NCBI RefSeq assembly: GCF_032854445.1
Contig: NC_088297.1
Span: 23,449,127 to 23,509,126 of the forward strand
Reading direction: 5' to 3'
DNA from: Liolophura sinensis
Taxonomy: Eukaryota > Mollusca > Polyplacophora > Chitonida > Chitonidae
DNA: 60,000 nt
Part shown: in pieces, positions 45,128 to 57,955 of the stretch
How positions within the stretch are numbered: position 1 is the stretch's first letter
How the letters are laid out: each line of letters starts with the position of its first letter
Notes under the pieces: model-generated
Told to the model about the DNA's origin: nothing
Databases searched by the model: none
What the model saw: the letters and a program-made list of their open reading frames with translations, nothing else
Made by a program: the position numbers and the translations under genes

Positions 45128-45272
45128 GATTCATTGATTTGATTGGTATTTAACACTGTACTCAAGAATATATTTCGCCTTTATGCTGATGTCCAGCATT
45201 TCGGTGGCAGGAAATGGGGAAACCTATGACCATCTGCAGGTTTCTGACAGACCTTCTCATCTATGCAGAACG
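45128..45272 (-). mobile_element. SINE family A tail fragment
   Basis: gatttgattggtatttaaca, ctgtactcaagaatatattt, tccagcatttcggtggcagg and gaccatctgcaggtttctga. No head. Confidence 0.75.
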
Positions 45273-45307
45273 CTAAACTCAGGAGTATAAGTAGTTGCAG
45301 TCTCAGG

Positions 45308-45470
45308 TGTTCGGCGTGGGGGGTGTGGGTTGGAGTGTGGGTGTGGGGGGTGTGGGTTGGAGTGTGGTGTGGGGGGTGTGGGTTGGAGTGTGGATGGTTG
45401 GAGTGTGGGGGGTGTGGGTTGGAGTGTGGGGTGTGTGGGTTGGAGTGTGGGTGTGGGGGGGGGGGGGTGC
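45308..45470 (+). repeat. G-rich GGGTGTGGGTTGGAGTGT repeat
   Basis: About 160 bp of short units (gggtgtgggttggagtgtgg), ending in a long G run near 45454-45467. The plus strand has many GG/GGG tracts in close spacing, able to form G-quadruplexes. Confidence 0.9.
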
Positions 45471-45691
45471 TAGGGCTAGATCATGCTGAGTACTTTGGGT
45501 ACTGTCAGCTGTCAATTTCACAATTTTGACACATGCAAATAACAGAAAAAAAATGTGAAATTGTAGCATTTTGGGATCCCAAACTTGTGACACCCACATT
45601 GTTTTCACATATTTAAAACTGCCCTGGGTCAGGCTCTGAGCCCAGCCCGGTTTTCTCCACTCATTAACCTCATCATTAACATTATCCATGG

Positions 45692-46042
45692 CGAGTGAGT
45701 GAGTGCTCGGGGTTTAGCGTGGTACTTAACAATTTTTCAGGCATATGACGACGAAGGCTTCCTTGGAGTGCATGTAATGTGCCTCCTTGTTGCAGGATGG
45801 ATTTCCATCGCTCTTTTATCTAGTGCTCCTTCACTGAGATGCCTTACCGAAGGCAAGTAAGCCGCCCCACCTGCCCCATTATACTGATAGGGGTCAACCA
45901 GTTGTTGCACTATCTCCTTAATGCTGAACGCCAAGCAAGGAAGTTACCACTTCCTCTTTTACGAGAGCCAACCTTGATTAATCCTGGATCTATCGCCTCC
46001 GGAAGCGGACGTTCTACCAACTTGCTATCTGGGCCGGTCAAC
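45692..46042 (-). mobile_element. SINE family B, near full length
   Basis: From gagtgagtgagtgctcgggg (tail side) through cctccttgttgcaggatgga and gccccattatactgataggg to a tRNA-like end. On the minus strand ATAGCAAGTTGGTAGAACG is the A-box region and TAGATCCAGGATTAATC lies at the B-box position. About 350 bp, distinct from family A. Confidence 0.85.
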
Positions 46043-46107
46043 ATATGTCAAGGAATTTTCAAGCAACTTTCTCAGCACTGAGTTTTCAAGAATTCAATTT
46101 AGAATTT

Positions 46108-46258
46108 TTTTTTTAATTAATTTATGTTTTCGTTTGATGTTTTACGCTGTACTCAAGATTATTTCACTTGAAAGACCTGCAGCGAAGAGCGGAAATCCCC
46201 AACCATCCGCAGGTTACTGCAAGACCTTCCCACATATGAGCGAAGAGGAATTTTTCTC
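46108..46258 (-). mobile_element. SINE family A tail fragment
   Basis: ttgatgttttacgctgtact, caagattatttcacttgaaa, ccaaccatccgcaggttact and gaccttcccacatatgagcg. Head missing. Confidence 0.75.
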
Positions 46259-47140
46259 GTGCCAGTTTTAAATATGGCAATTTTTAAATGTATACTGTTT
46301 AAGACTCCTAGTCATGAGTAGATTCAATAATATGACAAATACAGTCGAGGCATCACCACGATATTCATAAAGATCCCAGCATGTGAGTCGAAAGCTTGTG
46401 AAACCATTAACATTTACGTGGTGAGGCCTTGACTTTATTAGTAATATAACTGTAATGTACAGCAAGAATCCGGTTTCTGACGAAACTTGAAACATACTCC
46501 TCAGTCTCCGTCTTTCAAACAAGGTTTTCAACATGTGCATAAATCATTTGTTCAAGATGAAGGTAGTTAGTAAAAAGAAATTAAAGCCCGGGCAGAGAAA
46601 ACCTTGACAGTATGAACACTGTAAACCACAGCTTAGCTGGAATTGCCTTATCCATGTCCCTCCACAGATTGGTACATTCGCCATCTGCTTTATTCTCTTA
46701 GTTGTAAAACAAAACCGCTTGAAGGAAAATGATTTTACTTTTATCAGATTCTGACTGATCTCTCAATCATAAAGGGTCACCAGAAGTTCAAGAGTTTTTT
46801 GTGAAGTTACATGACTGAACATACATGTACCCCTTGTCTTTAATATTGTGCTCTACCTGAATGCAGGCTCAGCTCGATACATGCGGTTTATTCAAATTTT
46901 ACTTTACCATTTCTTCCTCTGTTACTCGACGCTGACACTCTGAGTAGGCCCCGTGGCATGATCATTTTTACCCATAAATGACATAACAAGTTAAATGCTG
47001 CCTCACTAAAATGTCAAATATTTGAAACTTAAAAAACAAGCACATTATAAACAGTTTGGAAATTTTCTTTTCAATCAACTGCCAATACCATGACTTTCAA
47101 TGCTCACAAATACCATGACTTTCAAAGTAAAAGCGAAACT
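46259..47140. other. Intergenic, nothing recognised
   Basis: AT-rich single-copy-looking DNA. The minus frame at 46268-46540 has no family features and no splice context. Confidence 0.4.
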
Positions 47141-47144
47141 GTGA

Positions 47145-48475
47145 AATAAGGTTCATGATACAGACAACTGAAAACTGTGAAGGAAGGTTCATGATTCAGA
47201 CAATTGAAAAGTGTGAAGTAAGGTTCATGATACAGACAACTGAAAACTGTGAAGGAAGGTTCATGATACAGACAACTGAAAAGTGTGAAGTAAGGTTCAT
47301 GATACAGACAATTGAAAAGTGTGAAGTAAGGTTCATGATACAGACAGCTGAAACCTGTGAAGTAAGGTTCATCACACATACAACTGAAAACTGTGAAGGA
47401 AGGTTCATGATTCAGACAATTGAAAAGTGTGAAGGAAGGTTCATGATACAGACAGCTGAAACCTGTGAAGGAAGGTTCATGATTCAGACAATTGAAAAGT
47501 GTGAAGTAAGGTTCATGATACAGACAACTGAAAAGTGTGAAGGAAGGTTCATGATACAGACAATTGAAAAGTGTGAAGTAAGGTTCATGATACAGACAAC
47601 TGAAACCTGTGAATGAAGGTTCATGATACAGACAACTGAAAACTGTGAAGTAAGGTTCATGATACAGACAACTGGAAACTGTGAAGGAAGGTTCATGATT
47701 CAGACAATTGAAAAGTGTGAAGGAAGGTTCATGATACAGACAGCTGAAACCTGTGAAGGAAGGTTCATGATTCAGACAATTGAAAAGTGTGAAGTAAGGT
47801 TCATGATACAGACAACTGAAAACTGTGAAGGAAGGTTCATGATTCAGACAATTGAAAAGTGTGAAGTAAGGTTCATGATACAGACAACTGAAAACTGTGA
47901 AGGAAGGTTCATGATACAGACAACTGAAAACTGTGAAGGAAGGTTCATGATTCAGACAATTGAAAACTGTGAAATAAGGTTCATGATACAGACAACTGAA
48001 AACTGTGAAGGAAGGTTCATGATACAGACAGCTGAAACCTGTGAAGGAAGGTTCATGATTCAGACAATTGAAAAGTGTGAAGTAAGGTTCATGATACAGA
48101 CAACTGAAACCTGTGAAGGAAGGTTCATGATACAGACAATTGAAAAGTGTGAAGTAAGGTTCATGATACAGACAATTGAAAAGTGTGAAGTAAGGTTCAT
48201 GATACAGACAATTGAAAAGTGTGAAGGTTCATGATACAGACAATTGAAAAGTGTGAAGTAAGGTTCATGATACAGACAACTGAAACCTGTGAAGGAAGGT
48301 TCATGATACAGACAACTGAAAACTGTGAAGTAAGGTTCATGATACAGACAATTGAAAACCGTGAAGTAAGGTTCATGATACATACAACTGAAAACTGTGA
48401 AGTAAGGTTCATGATACAGACAACTGAAACCTGTGAAGGAAGGTTCATGATACAGACAACTGAAAACTGTGTGTA
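47145..48475. repeat. 36-bp minisatellite, about 37 copies
   Basis: Unit ggttcatgatacagacaact plus gaaaactgtgaaggaa, 36 bp. It is a multiple of three, so both strands stay open for long distances (12-residue unit MIQTTENCEGRF on plus, MNLPSQFSVVCI on minus). No start context, splice sites or flanking gene support coding. Confidence 0.96.
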
Positions 48476-48479
48476 AAAA

Positions 48480-48990
48480 TACCTTCATTTATTTTTTCAG
48501 ATCTTTTTAAGCGTTGCTCAAATATCTGGATACTATGGTGGGCTTTATGAGCCATACTGATGGTATCTAGGAATTGGGACCTCACATCACCTTTTTTTCT
48601 GAAGTTCACCAGAAGAAAGGAATTGTGGGAAATATTTTATCAGCAATCTTTTTCTCATGGGTAAAAGAATTATTCCAACATTCAGTGTGGTGATTACAGT
48701 TGAAAAAACTTCATGTGACATCAGAGTTCCTAAGCTCTGATAGTATAGTCAATAAAACCCACCTTAGAATTCAAATGTTTGAACGCCTTTATCTCTCTTC
48801 ACAAAAATCTAATTTCTACATCTAAATCACAAAAAAGTATATTTATGCATAATTTTCAGTGGTCTATTTAGTGATACCCACTTCAATTTTTAGAGGCCTT
48901 TTGCATTAAGGATTTTCCGGAGCTACATCAGCCCTGCGTGTTATATAAAATTGCATGGTGTCATAAAGCATGTTTATATAATGAGGGTCT
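48480..48990. other. Intergenic, nothing recognised
   Basis: AT-rich DNA between the 36-bp array and a SINE. No open frame, RNA gene or repeat recognised. Confidence 0.4.
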
Positions 48991-48998
48991 GCTACACC

Positions 48999-49133
48999 TG
49001 GGAAGGTCTGACAGCAACCGGCAGACGGTTGTGGGTTTTACCCAGACTCTCCCACCACAATGCTGGCCGCCGTCGTATAAGTGAAATATTCTTGAGCACG
49101 GCGTAAAACACCAATCAAACAAAAAATAAACAT
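48999..49133 (+). mobile_element. SINE family A fragment, plus orientation
   Basis: gggaaggtctgacagcaacc, ctcccaccacaatgctggcc, gccgtcgtataagtgaaata, ttcttgagcacggcgtaaaa and an A-rich tail. The head is absent. Confidence 0.8.
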
Positions 49134-50680
49134 ATTGTGAAGGAGAGGTGTTAACAGATCTGTACCTGTTCATCAAATCCCAATCAGTCCTCTGTACATG
49201 TAGTAGGGATATTAAAACCACTTTGCACCTGTGAGACTCTCCGAGGGTATGACGTATATTCCACATAGATCTGTCTGCAATACTAGTCGGGCACTGGTAC
49301 CATATGATATTTACACCTACTGATAATCCCATCTAATTATCTGATCATAAGCACGAAGCTACCAACATGTACAGGCTACATTATGCTGACAGCCAGGTAT
49401 GCTGTGGACTACATGAATATGTATCTTAGTCACCTAATACCTTCATACAATCAAGAATTGATCACACCTGAAGTCTCCCACCTTCTTCTGGTAAATGTCT
49501 ATGAATACTACCAGTAAATAGACACATGTACTTGTAGGTCATCAGATCAATGCAAGCAGGCCATGGCTGAAAATGAAAGTAGTCCAGTACAGGTGTATTA
49601 GTACGTACAACATACGTGTGTATGCAGATAAGGCTATCATTAAAAACACATAAATGTTTGATGGGCAAAACCCGACCCGTCCTCCACAAAAAGGGTCCTA
49701 CTCTTTAAAGTTTTCGTTCGGCATCTTGATGAGAATTTGTTCTCATCCTCGCGGTATTAATTTATTTAAACTCCCTATCTTTTCCATAAAGGCAACGCCA
49801 ATCTTTACTTTATGCCATTTACTGGTGACACAACAACAACAACAAAAATCCATAAATTGAAAAGATAAATTTTGTCCTGTATTCATGTTTTTATGATTTT
49901 CCAGTTTTTCAAAGTTTTCTGAGCATGTAAATATGTCTTCAACAGGTAAAATTACTGGGACAGTCCACATTTTCCACAAGTTTTATTCTTACTTTTACTT
50001 CCCTCCTCTGATAATAAACAAAGATTCATTCTACACGTAAAAGAAAAATTAAAATTTTTGTGGCCTAATAAAAGAGAAATCCCAACGAACCAACCCCATT
50101 TCTTGTGACACAGTTAGGTTATGTCCAACAAAGAATTGTCTAATGATGGCCTGAGGTGGCCTAACAGAAATAGATCTGACGGTCTCGCTTATCTGATATG
50201 TTGTTAGCGTGCCAGTCCCTAAACATCAGCATGCAGAATGTCAATGGACTATAACTGACACAATGAAGGCAGTATTACCAGCACATAAACAGCCCAGGAA
50301 CAAAATCACTCATAACTGCCCTAAAATTTCTCCTCAAAACTTCCTTTTTAGAGGCAAATACATGTCATCGAAAATTACCTTTCTGAAATTTTTCCAGTAG
50401 GATACAGTGTAACATCCGCACAAACCTCAGAACTTTCTGCAATCATAAGAACTCTCAAAAATTGGAACCAGTAATGGGCGAAATTTTCCGTCATGTGCAC
50501 CTAATCACATGACCAGAAAAATGGTTGTGTGTACTTCTGGTAAATGAAAGTACATGTACATGTATCTTGTGAGTGAGAAGTGAATCCGGAAGTGATCAAT
50601 GAAAGCATACAACTAAGGGAAGAAAGTGAAACTATGGCAAAACATATGCGCTAAGGAAATCAAACAATGGCCTTGACACA
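49134..50680. other. Intergenic, nothing recognised
   Basis: Open frames here are short and without family features. No tRNA or other RNA gene seen. Confidence 0.4.
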
Positions 50681-50681
50681 C

Positions 50682-51680
50682 ATGTATGTACATATATTGG
50701 TACACATGTATGTAATGTATTGGTACACATGTACATACATGTATTGGTACACATGTATGTAATGTATTGGTACACATGTATGCACTGTATTGGTACACAT
50801 GTATGTAATGTAATAGTACACATGTATATACATGTATTGGTACACATGTATGTAATGTATTGGTACACATGTATGTACTGTATTGGTACACATGTATGTA
50901 ATGTAATAGTACACATGTATATACATGTATTGGTACACATGTATGCACTGTGTTGGTACACATGTATATACATGTATTGGTACACATGTATGCACTGTAT
51001 TGGTACACATATATGTAATGTAATAGTACACATGTTTATACATGTATTGGTACACATGTATGCAACATATTGGTACACATGTATATACATGTACTGGTAC
51101 ACATGTATGTAATGTATTGGTACACACGTATGTAATGTATTGGTACACACGTCTGTAATGTATTGGTACACACGTCTGTAATGTATTGATACACACGTAT
51201 ATACATGTACTGGTACACATGTATGTAATGTATTGGTACACATGTATGTAATGTATTGGTACACATGTATGTAATGTATTGGTGCACACGTATGTAATGT
51301 ATTGGTACACATGTATGTAATGTATTGGTGCACACGTATGTAATGTTATTTATTTATTTATTTGATTGGTGTTTTAGGCCGTACTCAAGAATTTTTCACT
51401 TATACGACGGCGGCCAGCATTATGGTGGGAGGAAACCTGGCATAGCCCTGGGGAAACCCACGACCATCTGCAGGATGCCGCCAGACCTTCCCACGTACAG
51501 CCGGAGAGGAAGCCAACATGAGCTGGACTTGAACTCACAGCGACCGCAACGTATGTAATGTACTGGTACACATGTATGTAATGTATTGGTACACATGTAT
51601 GTAATGTATTGGTGCACACATGTGTACATGTATTGGTATACACGTAAGTGCATTTATTGGTAAACATGTCTGTACACATA
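50682..51680. repeat. 23-bp minisatellite, about 34 copies, interrupted by a SINE
   Basis: Unit tggtacacatgtatgtaatgtat (23 bp) with variants (atacatg, gcactg, cacacg). No unit contains a stop in the minus strand, giving long Tyr/Cys/Thr/His-rich frames of period 23 residues that are artefacts. Interrupted at 51347-51548. Confidence 0.95.
51347..51548 (-). mobile_element. SINE family A inserted in the 23-bp array, with target-site duplication
   Basis: Tail tatttatttatttatttgat, full body, and the B-box part ggacttgaactcacagcgac. The A-box end is missing. It is flanked by acgtatgtaatgt at 51334-51346 and 51549-51561 (13 bp). Truncation at the head side is expected of target-primed insertion. 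Confidence 0.95.
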
Positions 51681-51967
51681 CGTATTAGGGTGATGTTTTC
51701 AACCACTTCTTAAACCAATATTTTGAAACATTCTGAGTGTAGAGAAACAATTTGCACAGTTTCATGCAGCTTTCATTATTAATGACAAGAACAAGTCACG
51801 GAAAGAAGTGCTTTAGTGGTTGAAAAGGTTGAAGATTTACACGTGCATTAATAAAGTATCCCACATGAAGTTTAAAAACATAAATATCTGTCTTGATGAT
51901 GTTGCAGAAGTGAGATGTTGCACTTCAAAGTATATGCAGAATCGCACACATGGAGAAACTCAGAAGC

Positions 51968-52945
51968 ATAAAACCAGCACTAGGACACCACGACACAGCA
52001 TAAAACCAGCACTAGACACCACGACACAGCATAAAACCAGCACGAGACACCACATCACAGCATAATTCCAGCACTAGACACAATATGGATAGAATAATTC
52101 CAGCACTAGACACCACATGACAGCATAAAACCAGCACTAGACACCACATGACAGCATAAAACCAGCACTAGACACCACATCACAGAATAAAACCAGCACT
52201 AGACACCACATGACAGCATAATTCCAGCACTAGACACAATATGGACAGAATAATTCCAGCACTAGACACCACATGGACAGAATAATTCCAGCACTAGACA
52301 CAACATGGACAGCATTATTCCAGCACTAGACAAAACATGGACAGTATTATTCCAGCACTAGACACAACATGGACAGCATAAAACCAGCAAAGACACCACA
52401 TGGACAGGATCATTCCATTAGACACAATATGGGCATCATAATTCAAGCACAAGACACATGGACAGCATAATTCCAGCACTAGACTCATGGACAGCATAAT
52501 TCTAGCATTAGACACAACATAGACAGCATAATTCCAGCATTAGACACAACATGGACAGAATAATTCCAGTACTGGATACGTGGACAGCATTATTCCAGCA
52601 CTAGACAAAACATGGACAGCATAATTCCAACACTAGACACATGGACAGCATAATTCCATCATTAGACACAACATGGACAGCATTATTCCAGCACTAGACT
52701 CATGGACAGAATAATTCCAGTAATAGACACAACATGGACAGCATAATTTCAACACTTGACTCATGGACAGCATAATTCCAGCATTAGACACAACATGGAC
52801 AGCATAATTCCAACACTAGACACATGGACAGCATAATTCCAGCACTAGACTCATGGACAGAATAATTCCAGCATTAGACACAACATGGACAGCATAATTC
52901 CAGCATTAGACACAACATGGACAGCATAATTCCAACACTAGACAC
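51968..52945. repeat. Minisatellite of about 31 bp, about 33 copies
   Basis: Unit ttccagcactagacacaaca plus tggacagcataa, with variable length (about 27-32 bp) and a first subfamily with cataaaaccagc. It runs directly into the 55-bp satellite at a shared acacatg. Confidence 0.92.
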
Positions 52946-55900
52946 ATGATCATTGCGCCACACTGACACGCTAACCACTAAGTCGCGGTATACTCTCTCC
53001 ATGATCATTGCGCCACACTGACACGCTAACCACTAAGTCGCGGTATACTCTCTCCATGATCATTGCGCCACACTGACACGCTAACCACTAAGTCGCGGTA
53101 TACTCTCTCCATGATCATTGCGCCACACTGACACGCTAACCACTAAGTCGCGGTATACTCTCTCCATGATCATTGCGCCACACTGACACGCTAACCACTA
53201 AGTCGCGGTATACTCTCTCCATGATCATTGTGCCACACTGACATGCTAACCACTAAGTCGCTGTATACTCTCTCCATGATCATTGCGCCACACTGACACG
53301 CTAACCACTAAGTCGCGGTATACTCTCTCCATGATCATTGCGCCACACTGACACGCTAACCACTAAGTCGCGGTATACTCTCTCCATGATCATTGCGCCA
53401 CACTGACACGCTAACCACTAAGTAGCGGTATACTCTCTCCATGATCATTGCGCCACACTGACACGCTAACCACTAAGTCGCGGTATACTCTCTCCATGAT
53501 CATTGCGCCACACTGACACGCTAACCACTAAGTCGCGGTATACTCTCTCCATGATCATTGCGCCACATTGACACGCTAACCACTAAGTCGCGGTATACTC
53601 TCTCCATGATCATTGCGCCACATTGACACGCTAACCACTAAGTCGCGGTATACTCTCTCCATGATCATTGCGCCACACTGACACGCTAACCACTAAGTCG
53701 CGGTATACTCTCTCCATGATCATTGCGCCACACTGAAACGCTAACCACTAAGTCACTGTATACTCTCTCCATGATCATTGCGCCACACTGACCACTAAGT
53801 CGCGGTATAGTCTCTCCATGATCATTGCGCCACACTGACACACTAACCACTAAGTCGCTGTATACTCTCTCCATGATCATTGTGCCACACTGACACGCTA
53901 ACCACTAAGTCATGGTATACTCTCTCCATGATCATTGTGCCACACTGACACGCTAACCACTAAGTCGCGGTATACTCTCTCCATGATCATTGCACCACAC
54001 TGACATGCTAACCACTACGTCACGGTATACTCTCTCCATGATCATTGCGCCACACTGAAACGCTAACCACTAAGTCGCGGTATACTCTCTCCATGATCAT
54101 TGCGCCACACTGACACGCTAACCACTAAGTCGCGGTATAGTCTCTCCATGATCATTGCGCCACACTGACACGCTAACCACTACGTCGCGGTATACTCTCT
54201 CCATGATCATTGCACCACACTGACATGCTAACCACTACGTCGCGGTATACTCTCTCCATGATCATTGCGCCACACTGACACGCTAACCACTAAGTCGCGG
54301 TATACTCTCTCCATGATCATTGCGCCACACTGACACGCTAACCACTAAGTCGCGGTATACTCTCTCCATGATCATTGCGCCACACTGACACGCTAACCAC
54401 TAAGTCGCGGTATACTCTCTCCATGATCATTGCGCCACACTGACCACTAAGTCGCGGTATAGTCTCTCCATGATCATTGCGCCACACTGACACACTAACC
54501 ACTAAGTCACGGTATGCTCTCTCCATGATCATTGTGCCACACTGACACGCTAACCACTAAGTCGCGGTATACTCTCTCCATGATCATTGCGCCACACTGA
54601 CCACTAAGTCGCGGTATAGTCTCTCCATGATCATTGCGCCACACTGAAACGCTAACCACTAAGTCACTGTATACTCTCTCCATGATCATTGCGCCACACT
54701 GACCACTAAGTCGCGGTATAGTCTCTCCATGATCATTGCGCCACACTGACACACTAACCACTAAGTCGCTGTATACTCTCTCCATGATCATTGTGCCACA
54801 CTGACACGCTAACCACTAAGTCACGGTATACTCTCTCCATGATCATTGTGCCACACTGACACGCTAACCACTAAGTCGCGGTATACTCTCTCCATGATCA
54901 TTGTGCCACACTGACCACTAAGTCGCGGTATAGTCTCTCCATGATCATTGCGCCACACTGACACGCTAACCACTAAGTCGCGGTATACTCTCTCCATGAT
55001 CATTGTGCCACACTGACACGCTAACCACTAAGTCATGGTATACTCTCTCCATGATCATTGCGCCACACTGACACGCTAACCACTAAGTCGCGGTATACTC
55101 TCTCCATGATCATTGCGCCACACTGACACGCTAACCACTAAGTCACGGTATACTCTCTCCATGATCATTGCGCCACACTGAAACGCTAACCACTAAGTCG
55201 CGGTATACTCTCTCCATGATCATTGCGCCACACTGACACGCTAACCACTAAGTCGCGGTATAGTCTCTCCATGATCATTGCGCCACACTGACACGCTAAC
55301 CACTACGTCGCGGTATACTCTCTCCATGATCATTGCACCACACTGACATGCTAACCACTACGTCGCGGTATACTCTCTCCATGATCATTGCGCCACACTG
55401 ACACGCTAACCACTAAGTCGCGGTATACTCTCTCCATGATCATTGCGCCACACTGACACGCTAACCACTAAGTCGCGGTATACTCTCTCCATGATCATTG
55501 CGCCACACTGACACGCTAACCACTAAGTCGCGGTATACTCTCTCCATGATCATTGCGCCACACTGACCACTAAGTCGCGGTATAGTCTCTCCATGATCAT
55601 TGCGCCACACTGACACGCTAACCACTAAGTCACGGTATGCTCTCTCCATGATCATTGTGCCACACTGACACGCTAACCACTAAGTCGCGGTATACTCTCT
55701 CCATGATCATTGCGCCACACTGACCACTAAGTCGCGGTATAGTCTCTCCATGATCATTGCGCCACACTGAAACGCTAACCACTAAGTCACTGTATACTCT
55801 CTCCATGATCATTGCGCCACACTGACCACTAAGTCGCGGTATAGTCTCTCCATGATCATTGCGCCACACTGACACACTAACCACTAAGTCGCTGTATACT

Positions 55901-57370
55901 CTCTCCATGATCATTGTGCCACACTGACACGCTAACCACTAAGTCACGGTATACTCTCTCCATGATCATTGTGCCACACTGACACGCTAACCACTAAGTC
56001 GCGGTATACTCTCTCCATGATCATTGCGCCACACTGACCACTAAGTCGCGGTATAGTCTCTCCATGATCATTGCGCCACACTGACACGCTAACCACTAAG
56101 TCGCGGTATACTCTCTCCATGATCATTGTGCCACACTGACACGCTAACCACTAAGTCATGGTATACTCTCTCCATGATCATTGCGCCACACTGACACGCT
56201 AACCACTAAGTCGCGGTATACTCTCTCCATGATCATTGCGCCACACTGACACGCTAACCACTAAGTCACGGTATACTCTCTCCATGATCATTGCGCCACA
56301 CTGACACGCTAACCACTAAGTCGCGGTATACTCTCTCCATGATCATTGCACCACACTGACACGCTAACCACTAAGTCGCGGTATAGTCTCTCCATGATCA
56401 TTGCGCCACACTGACACGCTAACCACTAAGTCACGGTATGCTCTCTCCATGATCATTGTGCCACACTGACACGCTAACCACTAAGTCGCGGTATACTCTC
56501 TCCATGATCATTGCGCCACACTGACCACTAAGTCGCGGTATAGTCTCTCCATGATCATTGCGCCACACTGACACGCTAACCACTAAGTCACGGTATACTC
56601 TCTCCATGATCATTGTGCCACACTGACACGCTAACCACTAAGTCGCGGTATACTCTCTCCATGATCATTGCGCCACACTGACCACTAAGTCGCGGTATAG
56701 TCTCTCCATGATCATTGCGCCACACTGACACGCTAACCACTACGTCGCGGTATACTCTCTCCATGATCATTGTGCCACACTGACACGCTAACCACTAAGT
56801 CATGGTATACTCTCTCCATGATCATTGCGCCACACTGACACGCTAACCACTAAGTCGCGGTATACTCTCTCCATGATCATTGCGCCACACTGACACGCTA
56901 ACCACTAAGTCACGGTATACTCTCTCCATGATCATTGCGCCACACTGACACGCTAACCACTAAGTCGCGGTATACTCTCTCCATGATCATTGCGCCACAC
57001 TGACATGCTAACCACTAAGTCGCGGTATAGTCTCTCCATGATCATTGCACCACACTGACATGCTAACCACTAAGTCACGGTATACTCTCTCCATGATCAT
57101 TGCGCCACACTGACACGCTAACCACTAAGTCGCGGTATACTCTCTCCATGATCATTGCAGCACACTGACATGCTAACCACTAAGTCGCGGTATACTCTCT
57201 CCATGATCATTGCGCCACACTGACACGCTAACCACTAAGTCGTTGTATACTCTCTCCATGATCATTGCGCCACATTGACACGCTAACCACTAAGTCGCGG
57301 TATACTCTCTCCATGATCATTGCGCCACACTGACACGCTAACCACTAAGTCGCGGTATACTCTCTCCATG
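52946..57370. repeat. 55-bp satellite array, about 80 monomers
   Basis: Monomer atgatcattgcgccacactg, acacgctaaccactaagtcg, cggtatactctctcc (55 bp). A 47-bp variant lacks 8 bp (cactgaccactaag). Monomers are highly similar. The order of variants repeats over about 1,123 bp. The minus strand unit resembles the tRNA-like head of SINE family A. Minus-strand frames (for example MIMERVYSDL) are artefacts. Confidence 0.97.
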
Positions 57371-57837
57371 ACAGACCATTTGAATCTATGGATTCTACAC
57401 ACTGTCAAAAGGCACCTGGTGTTCTGATAAGAGTGAAAATTTAGTGATGTAATCCGTATTAGCCAATGAAGGATTCTTACCCGCAAAATACCCGCGGTAA
57501 ACAAGTACAAATTTCCTTTGAATGAATTGGTGTTGTGTTTTCATTAATATCCATTCAACCGAATTACAAAGAGGCAGAATATGTACTGATTAGAGTCTCG
57601 CATTTTGGGGTGTAACTGCGGGCTTCATCATTGGGATTAGCCTCACTATTGTGTTGATTACCAGAAAAGACTAATGTGATCTTAACAATTATTGCTTACA
57701 TTATAAATTTCACACAATAAAACAACATAAAACACTCATAATTCATTGTGTTTTCAGCACATTGTCTACATGACTTTCAAGATGTTTCTGACAGCTAAGA
57801 TTGGTAAATTTTCTAACTACCCACATTACTGGCATTT

Positions 57838-57955
57838 TCTTATTTATTTGATTGGTATCTAATGCCTTACTCAAGAACATTTTACTAACATGACAGCGGC
57901 CAACATTACGGTGGGAGGAAGCTTGACAGGAAAGACCTACCACCATCCATTTTTC
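57838..57955 (-). mobile_element. SINE family A tail fragment
   Basis: ttatttatttgattggtatc, taatgccttactcaagaaca, cggccaacattacggtggga. Ends at ccaccatccat. No head. Confidence 0.75.

Noticed and set aside
50613-51335. Minus-strand frames up to 233 codons rich in Cys, Tyr, Thr and His
   Set aside because: Pure products of the 23-bp array; the same peptide pattern appears in all three frames.
52946-57370. Repeat-spacer array resembling CRISPR
   Set aside because: Units are continuous with no unique spacers, no cas genes are present, and the DNA is eukaryotic. It is a satellite.
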